A DNA stretch of 64,000 nt from Cedecea neteri (GCF_000757825.1 NZ_CP009451.1:1550001-1614000); one strand, 5' to 3'; shown: positions 29,565 through 39,123, counted from the stretch's first letter. Made by a program: numbers and translations. The notes: a model not told the origin generated them from the sequence alone.

Positions 29565-31040
29565 ATGTCCAATCATTATCTGCGCATCTTTCAGCAGCCG
29601 AAATCAGCCATTTTGCTGATTCTGGGCTTTGCATCCGGCCTCCCCCTGGCCCTGACTTCCGGCACGCTACAGGCCTGGATGACCGTCGAAAATATCGACC
29701 TGAAAACCATCGGTTTCTTTTCGCTCGTGGGCCAGGCCTACGTCTTTAAGTTTTTTTGGTCGCCGGTGATGGACCGCTACACGCCGCCGCTGCTCGGCCG
29801 TCGCCGTGGCTGGCTGTTAATTACGCAAATTCTGTTGTTGGTGGCTATTGCCGCCATGGGATTCCTTGAACCGTCCTCCCAGCTGCGCTGGATGGCGGCT
29901 CTGGCGGTAATCATCGCCTTCTGTTCTGCCTCTCAGGATATCGTTTTTGATGCCTGGAAGACCGACGTTCTGTCTGCCGAAGAGCGAGGCACCGGCGCCG
30001 CCATCAGCGTGCTGGGCTACCGCCTGGCGATGCTGGTTTCCGGCGGCCTTGCGCTGTGGATTGCGGACCGCTATTTAGGCTGGCAGGCAACCTACTGGCT
30101 GATGGCAGCCCTGCTAATACCTTGTATTATTGCGACCTTTTTAGCGCCTGAGCCAACGGACGCAATCCCGGTGCCTAAAAGCCTGGAACGCGCCGTCGTT
30201 GAGCCGCTGCGCGACTTCTTTGGCCGCAACAACGCCTGGCTGATTTTGCTGCTGATCGTGCTTTATAAGCTGGGCGATGCCTTTGCCATGAGCCTGACCA
30301 CCACGTTTCTGATCCGCGGCGTCGGCTTTGATGCCGGTGAAGTGGGCATGGTGAATAAAACCCTTGGGCTGTGTGCCACCATTATCGGGGCGCTGCTCGG
30401 CGGGATGCTGATGCAAAAGCTGACGCTGTTCCGCGCGCTGCTAATTTTTGGCATTTTGCAGGGCGTGTCTAACGCCGGCTACTGGCTGCTGTCGGTGACG
30501 GACAAAGACATGCTCACCATGGCGAGCGCGGTGTTCTTTGAAAATCTGTGCGGCGGCATGGGCACCGCGGCGTTTGTGGCGCTGCTGATGACCCTGTGCA
30601 ATAAATCCTTCTCTGCAACCCAGTTTGCGCTGCTTTCTGCGCTGTCCGCCGTGGGGCGCGTCTATGTCGGCCCGATTGCCGGCTGGTTTGTTGAGGCGCA
30701 CGGCTGGCCAACCTTCTACCTGTTTTCGGTCGTTGCGGCGGTGCCGGGGATCCTTTTACTGCTGGTGTGTAAAAGCACGCTGGAATTTACCCAGCAAACC
30801 GAAACCTTTATGTCTCGCAGTGAATTTGCACCGGCCTATCGCCTGGCGCTGCGTATTCTGAGCTTTGGTTGCCTGCTGCTGGCGGCATGGCTGGTGGTGA
30901 TTATCTGTAATGCGCTGGGGCTTACCGAGTGGACGTTTGGTCTACTGCTTCTGGAATGGGGCGCGCTGTTTGCCATCGGCGGCATTTTGTTTGGTGGCGT
31001 GCTGGACTTCCTGGCCCTGCGCAAAACGGCGCTTATCTAA
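29565..31040 (+). CDS. ampG: Muropeptide permease AmpG
   Basis: 491 residues from the ATG at 29565 (MSNHYLRIFQQPK), the E. coli length; a longer reading from 29550 is unlikely. Fourteen hydrophobic segments of the major facilitator type, with the conserved GFASGLPLALTSGTLQAWM and FSASQDIVFDAWKTD-like motif (SQDIVFDAWKTDVL). It imports GlcNAc-anhydroMurNAc peptides for cell-wall recycling and controls AmpC induction in strains with inducible AmpC. Cotranscribed with yajG. Confidence 0.96.
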   Translation: MSNHYLRIFQQPKSAILLILGFASGLPLALTSGTLQAWMTVENIDLKTIGFFSLVGQAYVFKFFWSPVMDRYTPPLLGRRRGWLLITQILLLVAIAAMGFLEPSSQLRWMAALAVIIAFCSASQDIVFDAWKTDVLSAEERGTGAAISVLGYRLAMLVSGGLALWIADRYLGWQATYWLMAALLIPCIIATFLAPEPTDAIPVPKSLERAVVEPLRDFFGRNNAWLILLLIVLYKLGDAFAMSLTTTFLIRGVGFDAGEVGMVNKTLGLCATIIGALLGGMLMQKLTLFRALLIFGILQGVSNAGYWLLSVTDKDMLTMASAVFFENLCGGMGTAAFVALLMTLCNKSFSATQFALLSALSAVGRVYVGPIAGWFVEAHGWPTFYLFSVVAAVPGILLLLVCKSTLEFTQQTETFMSRSEFAPAYRLALRILSFGCLLLAAWLVVIICNALGLTEWTFGLLLLEWGALFAIGGILFGGVLDFLALRKTALI

Positions 31041-31051
31041 AAGAATAAAAA

Positions 31052-31073
31052 ACCGGGCAGATTACCGCCCGGT
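31052..31073 (-). terminator. Terminator of the fumarate-reductase-like gene
   Basis: ACCGGGC (31052-31058) / GCCCGGT (31067-31073). The A run 31047-31052 gives six T residues on the minus strand, so it ends the minus-strand transcript coming from 31118. Confidence 0.75.
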
Positions 31074-31078
31074 CTGAG

Positions 31079-31112
31079 AAAGCCGGAGAGGAGATCCTTC
31101 CCGGCTTTTTTA
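31079..31112 (+). terminator. Terminator of yajG-ampG
   Basis: AAAGCCGG (31079-31086) / CCGGCTTT (31101-31108) with inner AGGA/TCCT pairs, followed by TTTTT on the plus strand. Together with the neighbouring minus-oriented hairpin it insulates the convergent genes. Confidence 0.8.
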
Positions 31113-31117
31113 TGGCC

Positions 31118-33895
31118 TTAAGCCAGCGCGTGTGCCGCCGCATTTTGCCCGGCGAGCGTGCCGAAGATGATGATATCGGCCACCGCGTTACCGCCGATGC
31201 GGTTAGCACCGTGAATACCGCCCACCACTTCACCCGCAGCCCAGATGCCCTGAATAACCTGTTGCTGCTCAGTCACCACTTCTGCACTGGTGTTGATGGT
31301 CACCCCGCCCATCGTGTGGTGAACCCCTGGCGCAATGCGGATTGCATAGTAAGGCCCGGTATTCAGAGGGAAACGCATGCCGGTAGTACGCCCGAAGTCT
31401 TCGTCTTTTTTCTGCGCCACGAAGCCGTTATAACGATCCAGCGTTTGCTGCAGTGCGTGACCGTCCATGTTCAGCTTCAGGGCCAGCTCTTCCGGCGTTG
31501 GGGCACTGATAACAAAGCCACGGGCAATGTACTCGTCGGCCGCTTTGTTGTTCTGGCGCACCTGCTCGTCGAACACAATCCAGGCGCTCTTTTCCGGCAG
31601 GGCGATGATTTCGGCGGACACCTTGTCGCGGGTTTCCAGCTCATTGTAGAAACGCTGCCCTTCCTGGCTCACCAGGATAGCCCCGCCCCCGCGGATGGAC
31701 TCGGAAATCAGGTAAGAGGTAGTTTGTTCCACGGTTGGGTGAATCTGGATCTGATCCATATCCACCGTGCCCGCCCCGATTTTTTCCAGCAGAGCGATGC
31801 CGCTGCCGGTCGCCCCTTTATGGTTGGTGGTCACAAAGCCTTTCAGCTCAGGGCGATAATGCACCACCATTTTACGGTTGGCGCTAAATCCGCCGGTGGC
31901 GACAACTACGCTTTTCGCCAGCAGAACATGGTGTTCATTATATTCGTTGGCGATCTTAACCCCGGTTACCACGCCGTTTTCATGCAGGATATCTTCCACG
32001 GTGGTATCCAGCAGAACGTCAATGCTGCGCTGGTTAACGTTGTTCACCAGGCCGCTGATTAAGAAGCCGCCGACCGCCGAACGATCTGCAGGGCGGTGGG
32101 TACGATCGATGCTCATCCCGCCGGTGATGGTGATGTCGTTCAGCACAATATCCAGGCTTGCCAGCCAGTCGATGGCGCCGGGCGCGCGCTCGACGAACTC
32201 TTTCAGCAGCTCGGTATTGTTTCTGAACTTGCCGCCTTTCAGCGTCTCATCGTAGAACAGCTCTTTGCTGTCTTTGATGCCCTTCATCGCCTGGAAGCGA
32301 GTTTCTGCGGCGTTCATGCCCACGGAGGCTTTGATGGTGTTCCCGCCGATGGTTGGCATCTTCTCAATAATCACCACGCGAGCGCCGGCGTCAGAAGCAC
32401 GAATAGCCGCCGCAAGTCCTGCGCCGCCGCTGCCGATTACCGCCACATCGTAGCTTTGCGGCGCATCCGGGTTGCCGCCTTCTTCAATAACGTGCTCTTT
32501 GCTGGAGGTTGTCATCGCGCGGGATACCGCTTTCTTCAAGGCCTCACTTTGCGCCGTAGCCCCGGTCACCGCATCAACATACGGGCTGTTGGCCACCAGC
32601 ATGCGAGAACGCAGGATCTCAAAGCTTGGGGTGAAATCGACATCCACTGAATCGTCCTGCACCAGCGTAATGTCGGTGATACGGTCGGTGTCGAGGGTGA
32701 CGCTAATTTTAAGCTTGAGCGCTTCGGCCTCCACTTTTTCCTGGAAGACCCCGGCCTTGTATTTACGGCCAGAAGTACTGGCGTCGCGGATCATGGCGTC
32801 GACCAGCGAGAAGCGCCACAGCGGCTCAGGGATCAGCAACTCTTCACGCCTGGTGCTGTCGATGAACAGATCGAGCGTTTCATTTTTCAGGATGCGATCG
32901 GCCCAGTCCGGATAAGCGATGCAGGCCTTGCCGACGGCAATCAGGTCATAGCCTAAGCCCAGCGCCTCTTCGGCGTCGCTGCGATTAACCACGCCGCCCA
33001 CGCCGATAACCGGCACTTTCGCCAGCGTTTCTGAGCGCATCGCCCGGTATTTGTCGATCAGCATCGTTGGGTCTTTGGTATCAACTATTGAGGCGCGCTT
33101 GAAGTAGCCCACGGAGAAGTGCAGGTAATCCACACCTCTTTCAGCCAGCTTTTCCAGCAGGTACATGGTGTCGTCAAAGCGAATGCCCGGCACCTCAATC
33201 TCTTCCGGCGAGAAGCGGTAGCCGATAATAAAGGAAGCATCTGCGAAGCGGCTCGCCATTTTATGGGTGATCTCGAGCACTTCCAGCGGGAAGCGGGCGC
33301 GGTTTTCACGGCTGCCGCCCCACTTATCGTCACGCTGGTTCGAGTTTGGCGAGTAGAACTGCTGGATCAGGTAGGTGTTCGCGCCGTGGATCTCCACGCC
33401 GTCAAACCCGGCTTTAATGGCACGGTTCACGGCGTCACCAAATTTGGTGATCATCACGTCAACTTCTTCCGCGGTTAACGCTTCAGGCGTTGTGGCTCCC
33501 TCACGCGGCGCGGCGATAGCGCTCGGCGCAACGGGCTTCCTGCCGCCAATCAGCTCAGGCTCAACCATCCTGCCGCCGTGGTAAATCTGCAGAATCGCTT
33601 TCGATCCCTGGGATTTAATCGCGCTGGCAATGCGCGCAAGGCCGGGGATTTTGTTATCGCTGTCGATGGCCAGAGCACCGGGGAAAGCGGGACCTTTAGG
33701 GTCGATAAAGCAGCATTCGACGATAACGGTGCCGATGGTGCCGGCACGTTCACGATAATATTCAACCAGGTCACTCGGCACGCTGCCGTCGTAAAAACCG
33801 GTACAGGTGGTCATTGGCGCCATGATCAGGCGGTTTTTCAGCACCGCGCCGTTGGGCAAGGTTAGCGGCTTCAGGATCGGGGTTTTGGAGTTCAT
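31118..33895 (-). CDS. Three-flavin NADH:fumarate (or acrylate-type) reductase
   Basis: 925 residues with three flavin modules. Residues 1-355: Old-Yellow-Enzyme barrel (HGANTYLIQQFYSPNSN, His170/Asn173; WGGSRENRARF) that would oxidise NADH. Residues 375-460: FMN-binding domain with the ApbE flavinylation motif DAVTGAT (441-447), Thr447 the expected covalent FMN site. Residues 480-925: FAD fumarate-reductase domain (VIGSGGAGLAAAI, ESIRGGGAI with Arg735 as likely proton donor, GVHHTMGG, GANRIGGNAVAD). There is no signal peptide, so it is cytosolic. The layout is that of Klebsiella NADH:fumarate oxidoreductase and Vibrio acrylate reductase; the true acceptor cannot be fixed. ApbE is not adjacent. 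Divergent from a dicarboxylate transporter gene; not in E. coli at this locus. Confidence 0.85.
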   Translation of the reverse strand: MNSKTPILKPLTLPNGAVLKNRLIMAPMTTCTGFYDGSVPSDLVEYYRERAGTIGTVIVECCFIDPKGPAFPGALAIDSDNKIPGLARIASAIKSQGSKAILQIYHGGRMVEPELIGGRKPVAPSAIAAPREGATTPEALTAEEVDVMITKFGDAVNRAIKAGFDGVEIHGANTYLIQQFYSPNSNQRDDKWGGSRENRARFPLEVLEITHKMASRFADASFIIGYRFSPEEIEVPGIRFDDTMYLLEKLAERGVDYLHFSVGYFKRASIVDTKDPTMLIDKYRAMRSETLAKVPVIGVGGVVNRSDAEEALGLGYDLIAVGKACIAYPDWADRILKNETLDLFIDSTRREELLIPEPLWRFSLVDAMIRDASTSGRKYKAGVFQEKVEAEALKLKISVTLDTDRITDITLVQDDSVDVDFTPSFEILRSRMLVANSPYVDAVTGATAQSEALKKAVSRAMTTSSKEHVIEEGGNPDAPQSYDVAVIGSGGAGLAAAIRASDAGARVVIIEKMPTIGGNTIKASVGMNAAETRFQAMKGIKDSKELFYDETLKGGKFRNNTELLKEFVERAPGAIDWLASLDIVLNDITITGGMSIDRTHRPADRSAVGGFLISGLVNNVNQRSIDVLLDTTVEDILHENGVVTGVKIANEYNEHHVLLAKSVVVATGGFSANRKMVVHYRPELKGFVTTNHKGATGSGIALLEKIGAGTVDMDQIQIHPTVEQTTSYLISESIRGGGAILVSQEGQRFYNELETRDKVSAEIIALPEKSAWIVFDEQVRQNNKAADEYIARGFVISAPTPEELALKLNMDGHALQQTLDRYNGFVAQKKDEDFGRTTGMRFPLNTGPYYAIRIAPGVHHTMGGVTINTSAEVVTEQQQVIQGIWAAGEVVGGIHGANRIGGNAVADIIIFGTLAGQNAAAHALA

Positions 33896-34540
33896 TCTTT
33901 ATCATTCCAGCAGGTGAGGTCGACATTGTCCGGCACTCGGTGAATAGCCCCGGCAGGCAACACAATTATCAGGGAGTAACGTAATTTGAATTAGTGAACA
34001 GAAACGGCTATTTCGCGGAATATATTTTTCGAATGTTAGTCAACGCCTTAAAAAAAGCAAATACAAATAATAACCATAAATAATAAAAGGTTTTATATGA
34101 AGCCACTTTGGCTGAATACGGCCTGGCCGTAAGCGAAGCGGTAGATTGACATCAGCTTACGATTTGATCTTTAACCGTGTAAAGACTATGGATATAAACA
34201 GAGCAATTTTTTTAGTTAAATAAAAACGTTGGTTTTTTGCTTAACAAAAACCAAAATCAAATACCTGACAAGGTTTAGCAATGCGTAGAATAAGGGATAA
34301 TCACCTGTTTTTTCAGTATGATGACGAAATCAAGAAACAGCAGGCTATCACACATTAAATATGAGGTTAAAGGGAGGCTGGAATCTGGTGCGATGAGCGG
34401 TTAGATTTGCACCGATTAAAAAAACTATCATGAATGCATCAAATTCTGCCTATAAAAGATTAGGTAGAAATAAAAGTCAGGAAACAGGTTTCGCAGGGAA
34501 TATTAATCGAATTCATCATGATAACTTTAAGGCACAGGCT
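33896..34540. promoter_or_regulatory. Long divergent regulatory region of the reductase/transporter island
   Basis: 645 AT-rich bases between divergent genes. It contains a perfect palindrome TACGGCC-T-GGCCGTA (34117-34131); a perfect 9-bp inverted repeat TTGGTTTTT-N8-AAAAACCAA (34229-34254); an FNR-like half-site TTGAT (34164-34168) whose other half is poor; and a possible 11-codon leader (34097-34132) with an AAAGG site six bases upstream. No regulator gene is nearby. Functions are inferred from pattern only. Confidence 0.45.
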
Positions 34541-36053
34541 ATGACTAACACCTCAACAATAAGCGAGACGGCGAAATCCCCGCCCCCAAACGCGGGGAAT
34601 AAAAAGCGCTTTATATTGCTATTTTTACCGATCCTGATCAGCATAATTATATTACTGCTTCCGGTTCCCGCAGGATTAGAGCCGTATGCGTGGCACTTCT
34701 TCGCCGTCTTCGTTGGCGTGATTGTCGGCTTGATCTTCGAGCCGCTCCCGGGGGCGGTGATCGGGCTAACGGGCGTCGTGGTGATTGCGCTGTTTAGCCA
34801 GTGGCTGCTGTTCAGCCCGGCGGAACTGGCGGATCCTAAGTTTAAACTGGCCAGCCAGTCGTTCCAGTGGGCAGTCAGCGGCTTTAGCAACTCCACCGTT
34901 TGGCTGATTTTCGGCGCCTTTATGTTTGCCGCCGGCTACGACAAGACGCAGTTTGGCCGTCGACTGGCGCTGATTCTGGTGAAGTATCTGGGCCGCCGCA
35001 GCCTGACGCTGGGCTACGCGATTACCTTCGCCGACCTGCTCCTTGCGCCGTTCACGCCGTCTAACACCGCGCGCAGCGGGGGCACCATCTACCCGATTAT
35101 TGCCAACCTGCCGCCGCTTTATGGCTCTCTGCCGAACGATCCAAGCTCGCGCAGAATTGGCTCTTACCTGATGTGGGTCGCAATCAGCGCCGCCTGTATC
35201 ACCAGCTCGATGTTCCTCTCCGCGCTGGCGCCTAACCTGCTGGCGCTGGCGTTGGTGAAAAGCATCATCGGCTTCGAGATCTCCTGGGGGATGTGGTTCC
35301 TGGCCTTCCTGCCGCTGGGCGTGCTGCTGATCCTGACGATGCCGCTGCTGGCCTACTGGTTCTATCCGCCTGAAGTGAAGGTCAATGACGAAGTGCCGAA
35401 ATGGGCTGCCGCTGAGCTGGAAAAACTGGGCAAACTGTCTCGCAACGAAATCCTGCTGCTGCTGTTCGTGTGTAGCGCCCTGCTAATGTGGATTTTCGCT
35501 GCCGCGTGGATTGAACCAGCGATGGCTGCCCTGCTGGTGATTATCCTGATGCTGTGGACCGGGGGTACTGAACTGGAACGACATTATCAGCAATAAACCA
35601 GCCTGGAATACCTTCGCCTGGTTTGCCACCCTGGTGGCGCTGGCCGATGGCCTGGCACGCGTGGGCTTTATCGCCTGGCTTGGGAAAGAAGGTGCCGCGC
35701 TGCTGCACGGCTTCGATCCGCAAGTGTCGGCGGTGATGCTGCTGGTTGCGTTCTACCTGCTGCACTATCTGTTTGCCAGCACCACGGCGCACACCACCGC
35801 CCTGCTGCCAGCGACCCTGACCATTGCCGCGTCTATTCCGGGGATTAATATGCCGGTCTTCTGCCTGATGATGGTCACGTCGCTCGGCGTAATGGGGATC
35901 ATCACCCCGTACGGCACCGGCCCAAGCCCGATTTACTACGGTAGCGGCTATCTGCCAACCAAAGACTACTGGCGAATGGGCACCATCTTTGGCGCCATTT
36001 TCCTGTGTTCACTGATGCTTATCAGCTACCCGTGGATGGTGCTGATGTTCTGA
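34541..36053 (+). pseudogene. DASS-family dicarboxylate transporter (CitT/TtdT-like), one-base frameshift
   Basis: Starts at ATG 34541 (site AAGGC); an upstream ATG at 34430 is less likely. The first frame stops at 35594-35596. The second frame resumes seamlessly from 35565 to 36053 if one G of the five-G run 35561-35565 is dropped, giving 503 residues, the normal length of CitT/TtdT/DcuE-like divalent anion:sodium (or antiport) carriers. Landmarks: FTPSNTARSGGTIYPI (first substrate motif) and ITPYGTGPSPIYYGSGY (second motif), about 12 membrane segments. It would carry fumarate, succinate, malate, tartrate or citrate, fitting the divergent reductase. Either a recent true mutation or a homopolymer sequencing error. 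Confidence 0.85.
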
Positions 36054-36071
36054 TGCACGGCTTTTGACATG

Positions 36072-36099
36072 AAAGCCCCCGGCGTATACCGGGGGCTTT
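36072..36099. terminator. Bidirectional terminator between the DASS gene and the J-domain gene
   Basis: Perfect 11-bp stem AAAGCCCCCGG (36072-36082) / CCGGGGGCTTT (36089-36099) with a 6-base loop. T-tracts follow in both directions; the T run on the plus side overlaps the stop codon of the convergent J-domain gene. Confidence 0.85.
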
Positions 36100-36100
36100 T

Positions 36101-37420
36101 TTATTTTATGAAATAGACCATTTCGATAATGATGCCGTAAAGCATCGGCAGCAATATCATGCCCAGGATATTCACCAGTGGAGGAAGCTGGCGGATAAAC
36201 AAAACGGGGAACATCAGGACCACCACCACAATTCTGATCGGCAAGTTACGCCAGTCGCTGCGCCGCTGCCAAAGCGCCCACCCGACCGGGACAATAAGGA
36301 AGATCATGATAACCAGCGCCCGCATCGTTATGGCATCTTTTCCCTGCCATGCGCTCGCCCCACGCCAGGCGCTATAGAAAGCCATCGCCAGAAGCAGCCC
36401 CGACGCCAGCCAGAAAAAAGCATGAACGCATTTGCCTGCCGCGCCTCCGGATTCAAACCGGCGCTCAAGAAATGGATATCCCCAGAGAAAAGTCGCCACT
36501 ACGGCCAGCATGACGCCAGCCTGAAGCGCCATTTTCGGTGACTCATGGCCCGGCAACCAGGCCGTATATCCCCAGAAAAGTACGGCAATGATGGCTCCCC
36601 AGCTAAGCGCCAGAGTGGGTTTTTGTAGTACCTCAAGAAGCGATGGATTAAGGCGCTCCAGCAATGCAGGGGACTGCTGGCGTAATTCCCCCACCTGACC
36701 CGCCAGCTGCGAGAGGAGATCCGGAATCAGCCTGACCCACCATGAAATCTCCGTGTCCTTTTCCGTCAGCAAACGCCATTTCAACTGTCCATAACGGCTG
36801 CCGCCGTACTGCCGGGCCAGATATTGCCAATAGTTTTCCTGGTCGGTAATAGCAATCTGCTGCTCAAGAGCATGAACTATCCAGTCCGGCAGTTGAGATG
36901 AACGGTAGTTATCAATTTGCCAGTCCATTACCGCAGAAACTTCATTTAACAGGCTGCGGTAAAGCCAGGACTGCTCGCTTAGCGATTCGGCCAGCATCAG
37001 GCTAAACGCATGCCTGGCCTCAAGCGCATCGGGGATTTCATTATCAAGATAGCGGTGCAGCTCACCCAAGCCTTCGAGTTCATCCCTGATTAAAAGCGCC
37101 GAAATTGCCTGCGCTTTTTCCCAGAGTTCATTTTTGCTCCAGGGCGTTTCTGGCGAAGATGCCTGCTCCTGCATCAGTTGCCGAACATAATCCACCATAG
37201 GCGTAGGTTCAGGTTTCTCCGGCAGACTTTCAGCGTCTTCATACAGGACGACCGCCGAACTGGCATAGCGTTTGGCGCTATCAAACGCCTCGCGCAGGGC
37301 CTGAAAACCCTGCGGATCTTTGTCCGGCCGCCGCAGCTTTAACTCGCGGGCATAAGCGCGACGAATTTCACGTTCATCCGTTGTGGGCTCAATGCCCAGC
37401 ACATCCCATATCGTCGCCAT
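36101..37420 (-). CDS. Membrane J-domain protein, DjlB/DjlC-like co-chaperone of HscC
   Basis: 439 residues. N-terminal J-like domain (residues 3-55: WDVLGIEPTTDEREIRRAYARELK, then RRPDKDPQGFQALREAF). The catalytic tripeptide is RPD instead of HPD, so helix II/III geometry is kept but the His is Arg. A soluble helical middle (60-270) is followed by about six membrane helices (270-439). It starts 2 bases after the hscC stop, so the two are one operon. In E. coli, HscC works with the membrane J-proteins DjlB and DjlC; this is the corresponding partner, though shorter. Substrates are unknown. Confidence 0.82.
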   Translation of the reverse strand: MATIWDVLGIEPTTDEREIRRAYARELKLRRPDKDPQGFQALREAFDSAKRYASSAVVLYEDAESLPEKPEPTPMVDYVRQLMQEQASSPETPWSKNELWEKAQAISALLIRDELEGLGELHRYLDNEIPDALEARHAFSLMLAESLSEQSWLYRSLLNEVSAVMDWQIDNYRSSQLPDWIVHALEQQIAITDQENYWQYLARQYGGSRYGQLKWRLLTEKDTEISWWVRLIPDLLSQLAGQVGELRQQSPALLERLNPSLLEVLQKPTLALSWGAIIAVLFWGYTAWLPGHESPKMALQAGVMLAVVATFLWGYPFLERRFESGGAAGKCVHAFFWLASGLLLAMAFYSAWRGASAWQGKDAITMRALVIMIFLIVPVGWALWQRRSDWRNLPIRIVVVVLMFPVLFIRQLPPLVNILGMILLPMLYGIIIEMVYFIK

Positions 37421-37422
37421 GT

Positions 37423-39123
37423 TTACAGTCCGTCGTTAAGCTGGTCTAACACCCGGCGCAGTTCGTCCCGCGCGGCGGCAATAATTCGCAGGTCCTGGCG
37501 CTCCAGCGCTTGTTCAAATTGCGTGGCGTAATGATCGATAATCTGGCGTCTGTCTCCCAGCGTCTGCTCATAGCGTTTTGCCGCCTCGGCAGCCAGCTGG
37601 CGGTTTTCGGGCACATCCCGAGGATGCTGTTTAAGGGCATCAAGCTGTTTTAAACGCTTCGCAATTTCCTCGGCGCTGAGCGTGCCCGGCGCTTTTTCAA
37701 TCACCATTGTCGAGGCGCTTTGCTCGCCGCTAATCTTGCATTCCACTTCCAGAATGCCGTCGAGGGTATAGGTGAAGCGTACGTCCACGCTTACCTCTCC
37801 CGCTTTGCGCGCAGGGATCTTAATCGACATGCTGTCCAGCAGCAGGTTGTCGCTGACTTTGCGCGATTCCCCCTGGTAGACCTCAATATCTATCTGCCGC
37901 TGGTTGTCGTTCATGGTGCTGAAGGTCTGCATTACGCTTACCGGCACAAAAGCATTGCGCTCGATCAGCGGCGAGAAAAAACCTTCTTCTACCCTGTCGC
38001 CGTTTCGACGCGATACGGCAATGCCCAGTGAATAAGGCATGACGTCGGTAAGCACCACGTCGTCCAGAGCTTTGTCTTCTGCAATCAGTCCGGCCTGAAC
38101 GCCTGCCCCCAGCGCCACGACTTCGTCGGGGTTCAGTTCATTACGCGGGAAGCGACCAAACATTCGGGTCACCAGCTGGCGTACCAGAGGCATACGCGTT
38201 GCGCCGCCGACCAGAATAACGTGATCGAGTTGCGCAACGTCGAATTGCGCATCCTGCAGCGCCTGAACAACCGGTTTTTTCAGGCGGGACAGCAGCGCGC
38301 TGCAGCACGCCTGGAAAGTCTCTTCGTTGAGATCCCAGCTAAATTCTTCCCCTGCATAAACCAGCTTCGCGCTGGCTCTGTCCTGACTGCTGAGCTGCTG
38401 TTTCAGGGATTCGGCCTGGCGGGTCAGGTTTGCGGCAAGCTCTGGGTTATCCAGCGTCAGCTGGGGATAGCCGCTCAGCATCCACTGGCGCAGGGCTTCG
38501 GTAAAATCATCGCCGCCAAGCCAGGCATCGCCGCTGCTGGCGCGGACTTCAATCACGCCCTCGAACATATCCACGATGGAAACATCAAATGTACCGCCGC
38601 CTAAGTCGAAGACCAGGAACTTTTGCTCGCGGCTGTCGGCTAATCCGTAGGCCAGTGCTGCCGCAGTAGGCTCGTTTAAGAGGCGTTCAACCTCCAGCCC
38701 GGCCATTTGCCCTGCGGCTTTAACTGCTTTGCGCTGGGAGTCATTGAAATAAGCCGGAACGGTAATAGCCGCACGCGTGATTTCACAACCAAGCGCAACT
38801 TCGGCATCGGCTTTTAATTTTCGCAGCACTAATGCGGAAAGCTCTTCGGCACGAAATGACTGTTTGCCGAGGGTGAAAACTTTCTCGGTGCCCATATAGC
38901 GCTTAAAACTGGCAACCGTCAGATGAGGATGGCTAACCAGTCGAGCCTTTGCCGCCTCGCCCACCAGCAGGTGCCCTTCATCATCCAGCCCGACAACGGA
39001 AGGCGTTAAGCGCTCACCTTTTTGGCCTAAAGCCAGCGTCGCTGCGCCCTCGCTGAACCAGGAGACTGCGCTATTGGAGGTACCGAGATCGATGCCAATA
39101 ATGGGTGATACGTGTCCTGTCAT
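37423..39123 (-). CDS. hscC: Hsp70-family chaperone HscC
   Basis: 566 residues, shorter than DnaK as typical of HscC (Hsc62). Nucleotide-binding domain (1-370) with GIDLGTSNSAVSWF, NEPTAAALAYGL, VFDLGGGTFDVSI and VGGATRMPLV motifs. Short substrate-binding domain (about 375-500) and reduced lid. No lipid or transit signal, so cytosolic. Followed at once by a membrane J-protein gene. In E. coli the pair lies elsewhere on the chromosome; here it is between ampG and cyoA beside the reductase/transporter genes, so this is a relocated or acquired block. Confidence 0.92.
   Translation of the reverse strand: MTGHVSPIIGIDLGTSNSAVSWFSEGAATLALGQKGERLTPSVVGLDDEGHLLVGEAAKARLVSHPHLTVASFKRYMGTEKVFTLGKQSFRAEELSALVLRKLKADAEVALGCEITRAAITVPAYFNDSQRKAVKAAGQMAGLEVERLLNEPTAAALAYGLADSREQKFLVFDLGGGTFDVSIVDMFEGVIEVRASSGDAWLGGDDFTEALRQWMLSGYPQLTLDNPELAANLTRQAESLKQQLSSQDRASAKLVYAGEEFSWDLNEETFQACCSALLSRLKKPVVQALQDAQFDVAQLDHVILVGGATRMPLVRQLVTRMFGRFPRNELNPDEVVALGAGVQAGLIAEDKALDDVVLTDVMPYSLGIAVSRRNGDRVEEGFFSPLIERNAFVPVSVMQTFSTMNDNQRQIDIEVYQGESRKVSDNLLLDSMSIKIPARKAGEVSVDVRFTYTLDGILEVECKISGEQSASTMVIEKAPGTLSAEEIAKRLKQLDALKQHPRDVPENRQLAAEAAKRYEQTLGDRRQIIDHYATQFEQALERQDLRIIAAARDELRRVLDQLNDGL

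Noticed and set aside
34164..34177. FNR box upstream of the reductase/transporter genes
   Set aside because: Only the left half TTGAT is good; the right half (AACCG) does not match ATCAA, so it is mentioned only as a half-site.
34430..34540. Longer N-terminus of the DASS carrier from ATG 34430
   Set aside because: The extra 37 residues are hydrophilic and unlike carrier N-termini; ATG 34541 has a better-placed AAGG and begins a normal-length protein.
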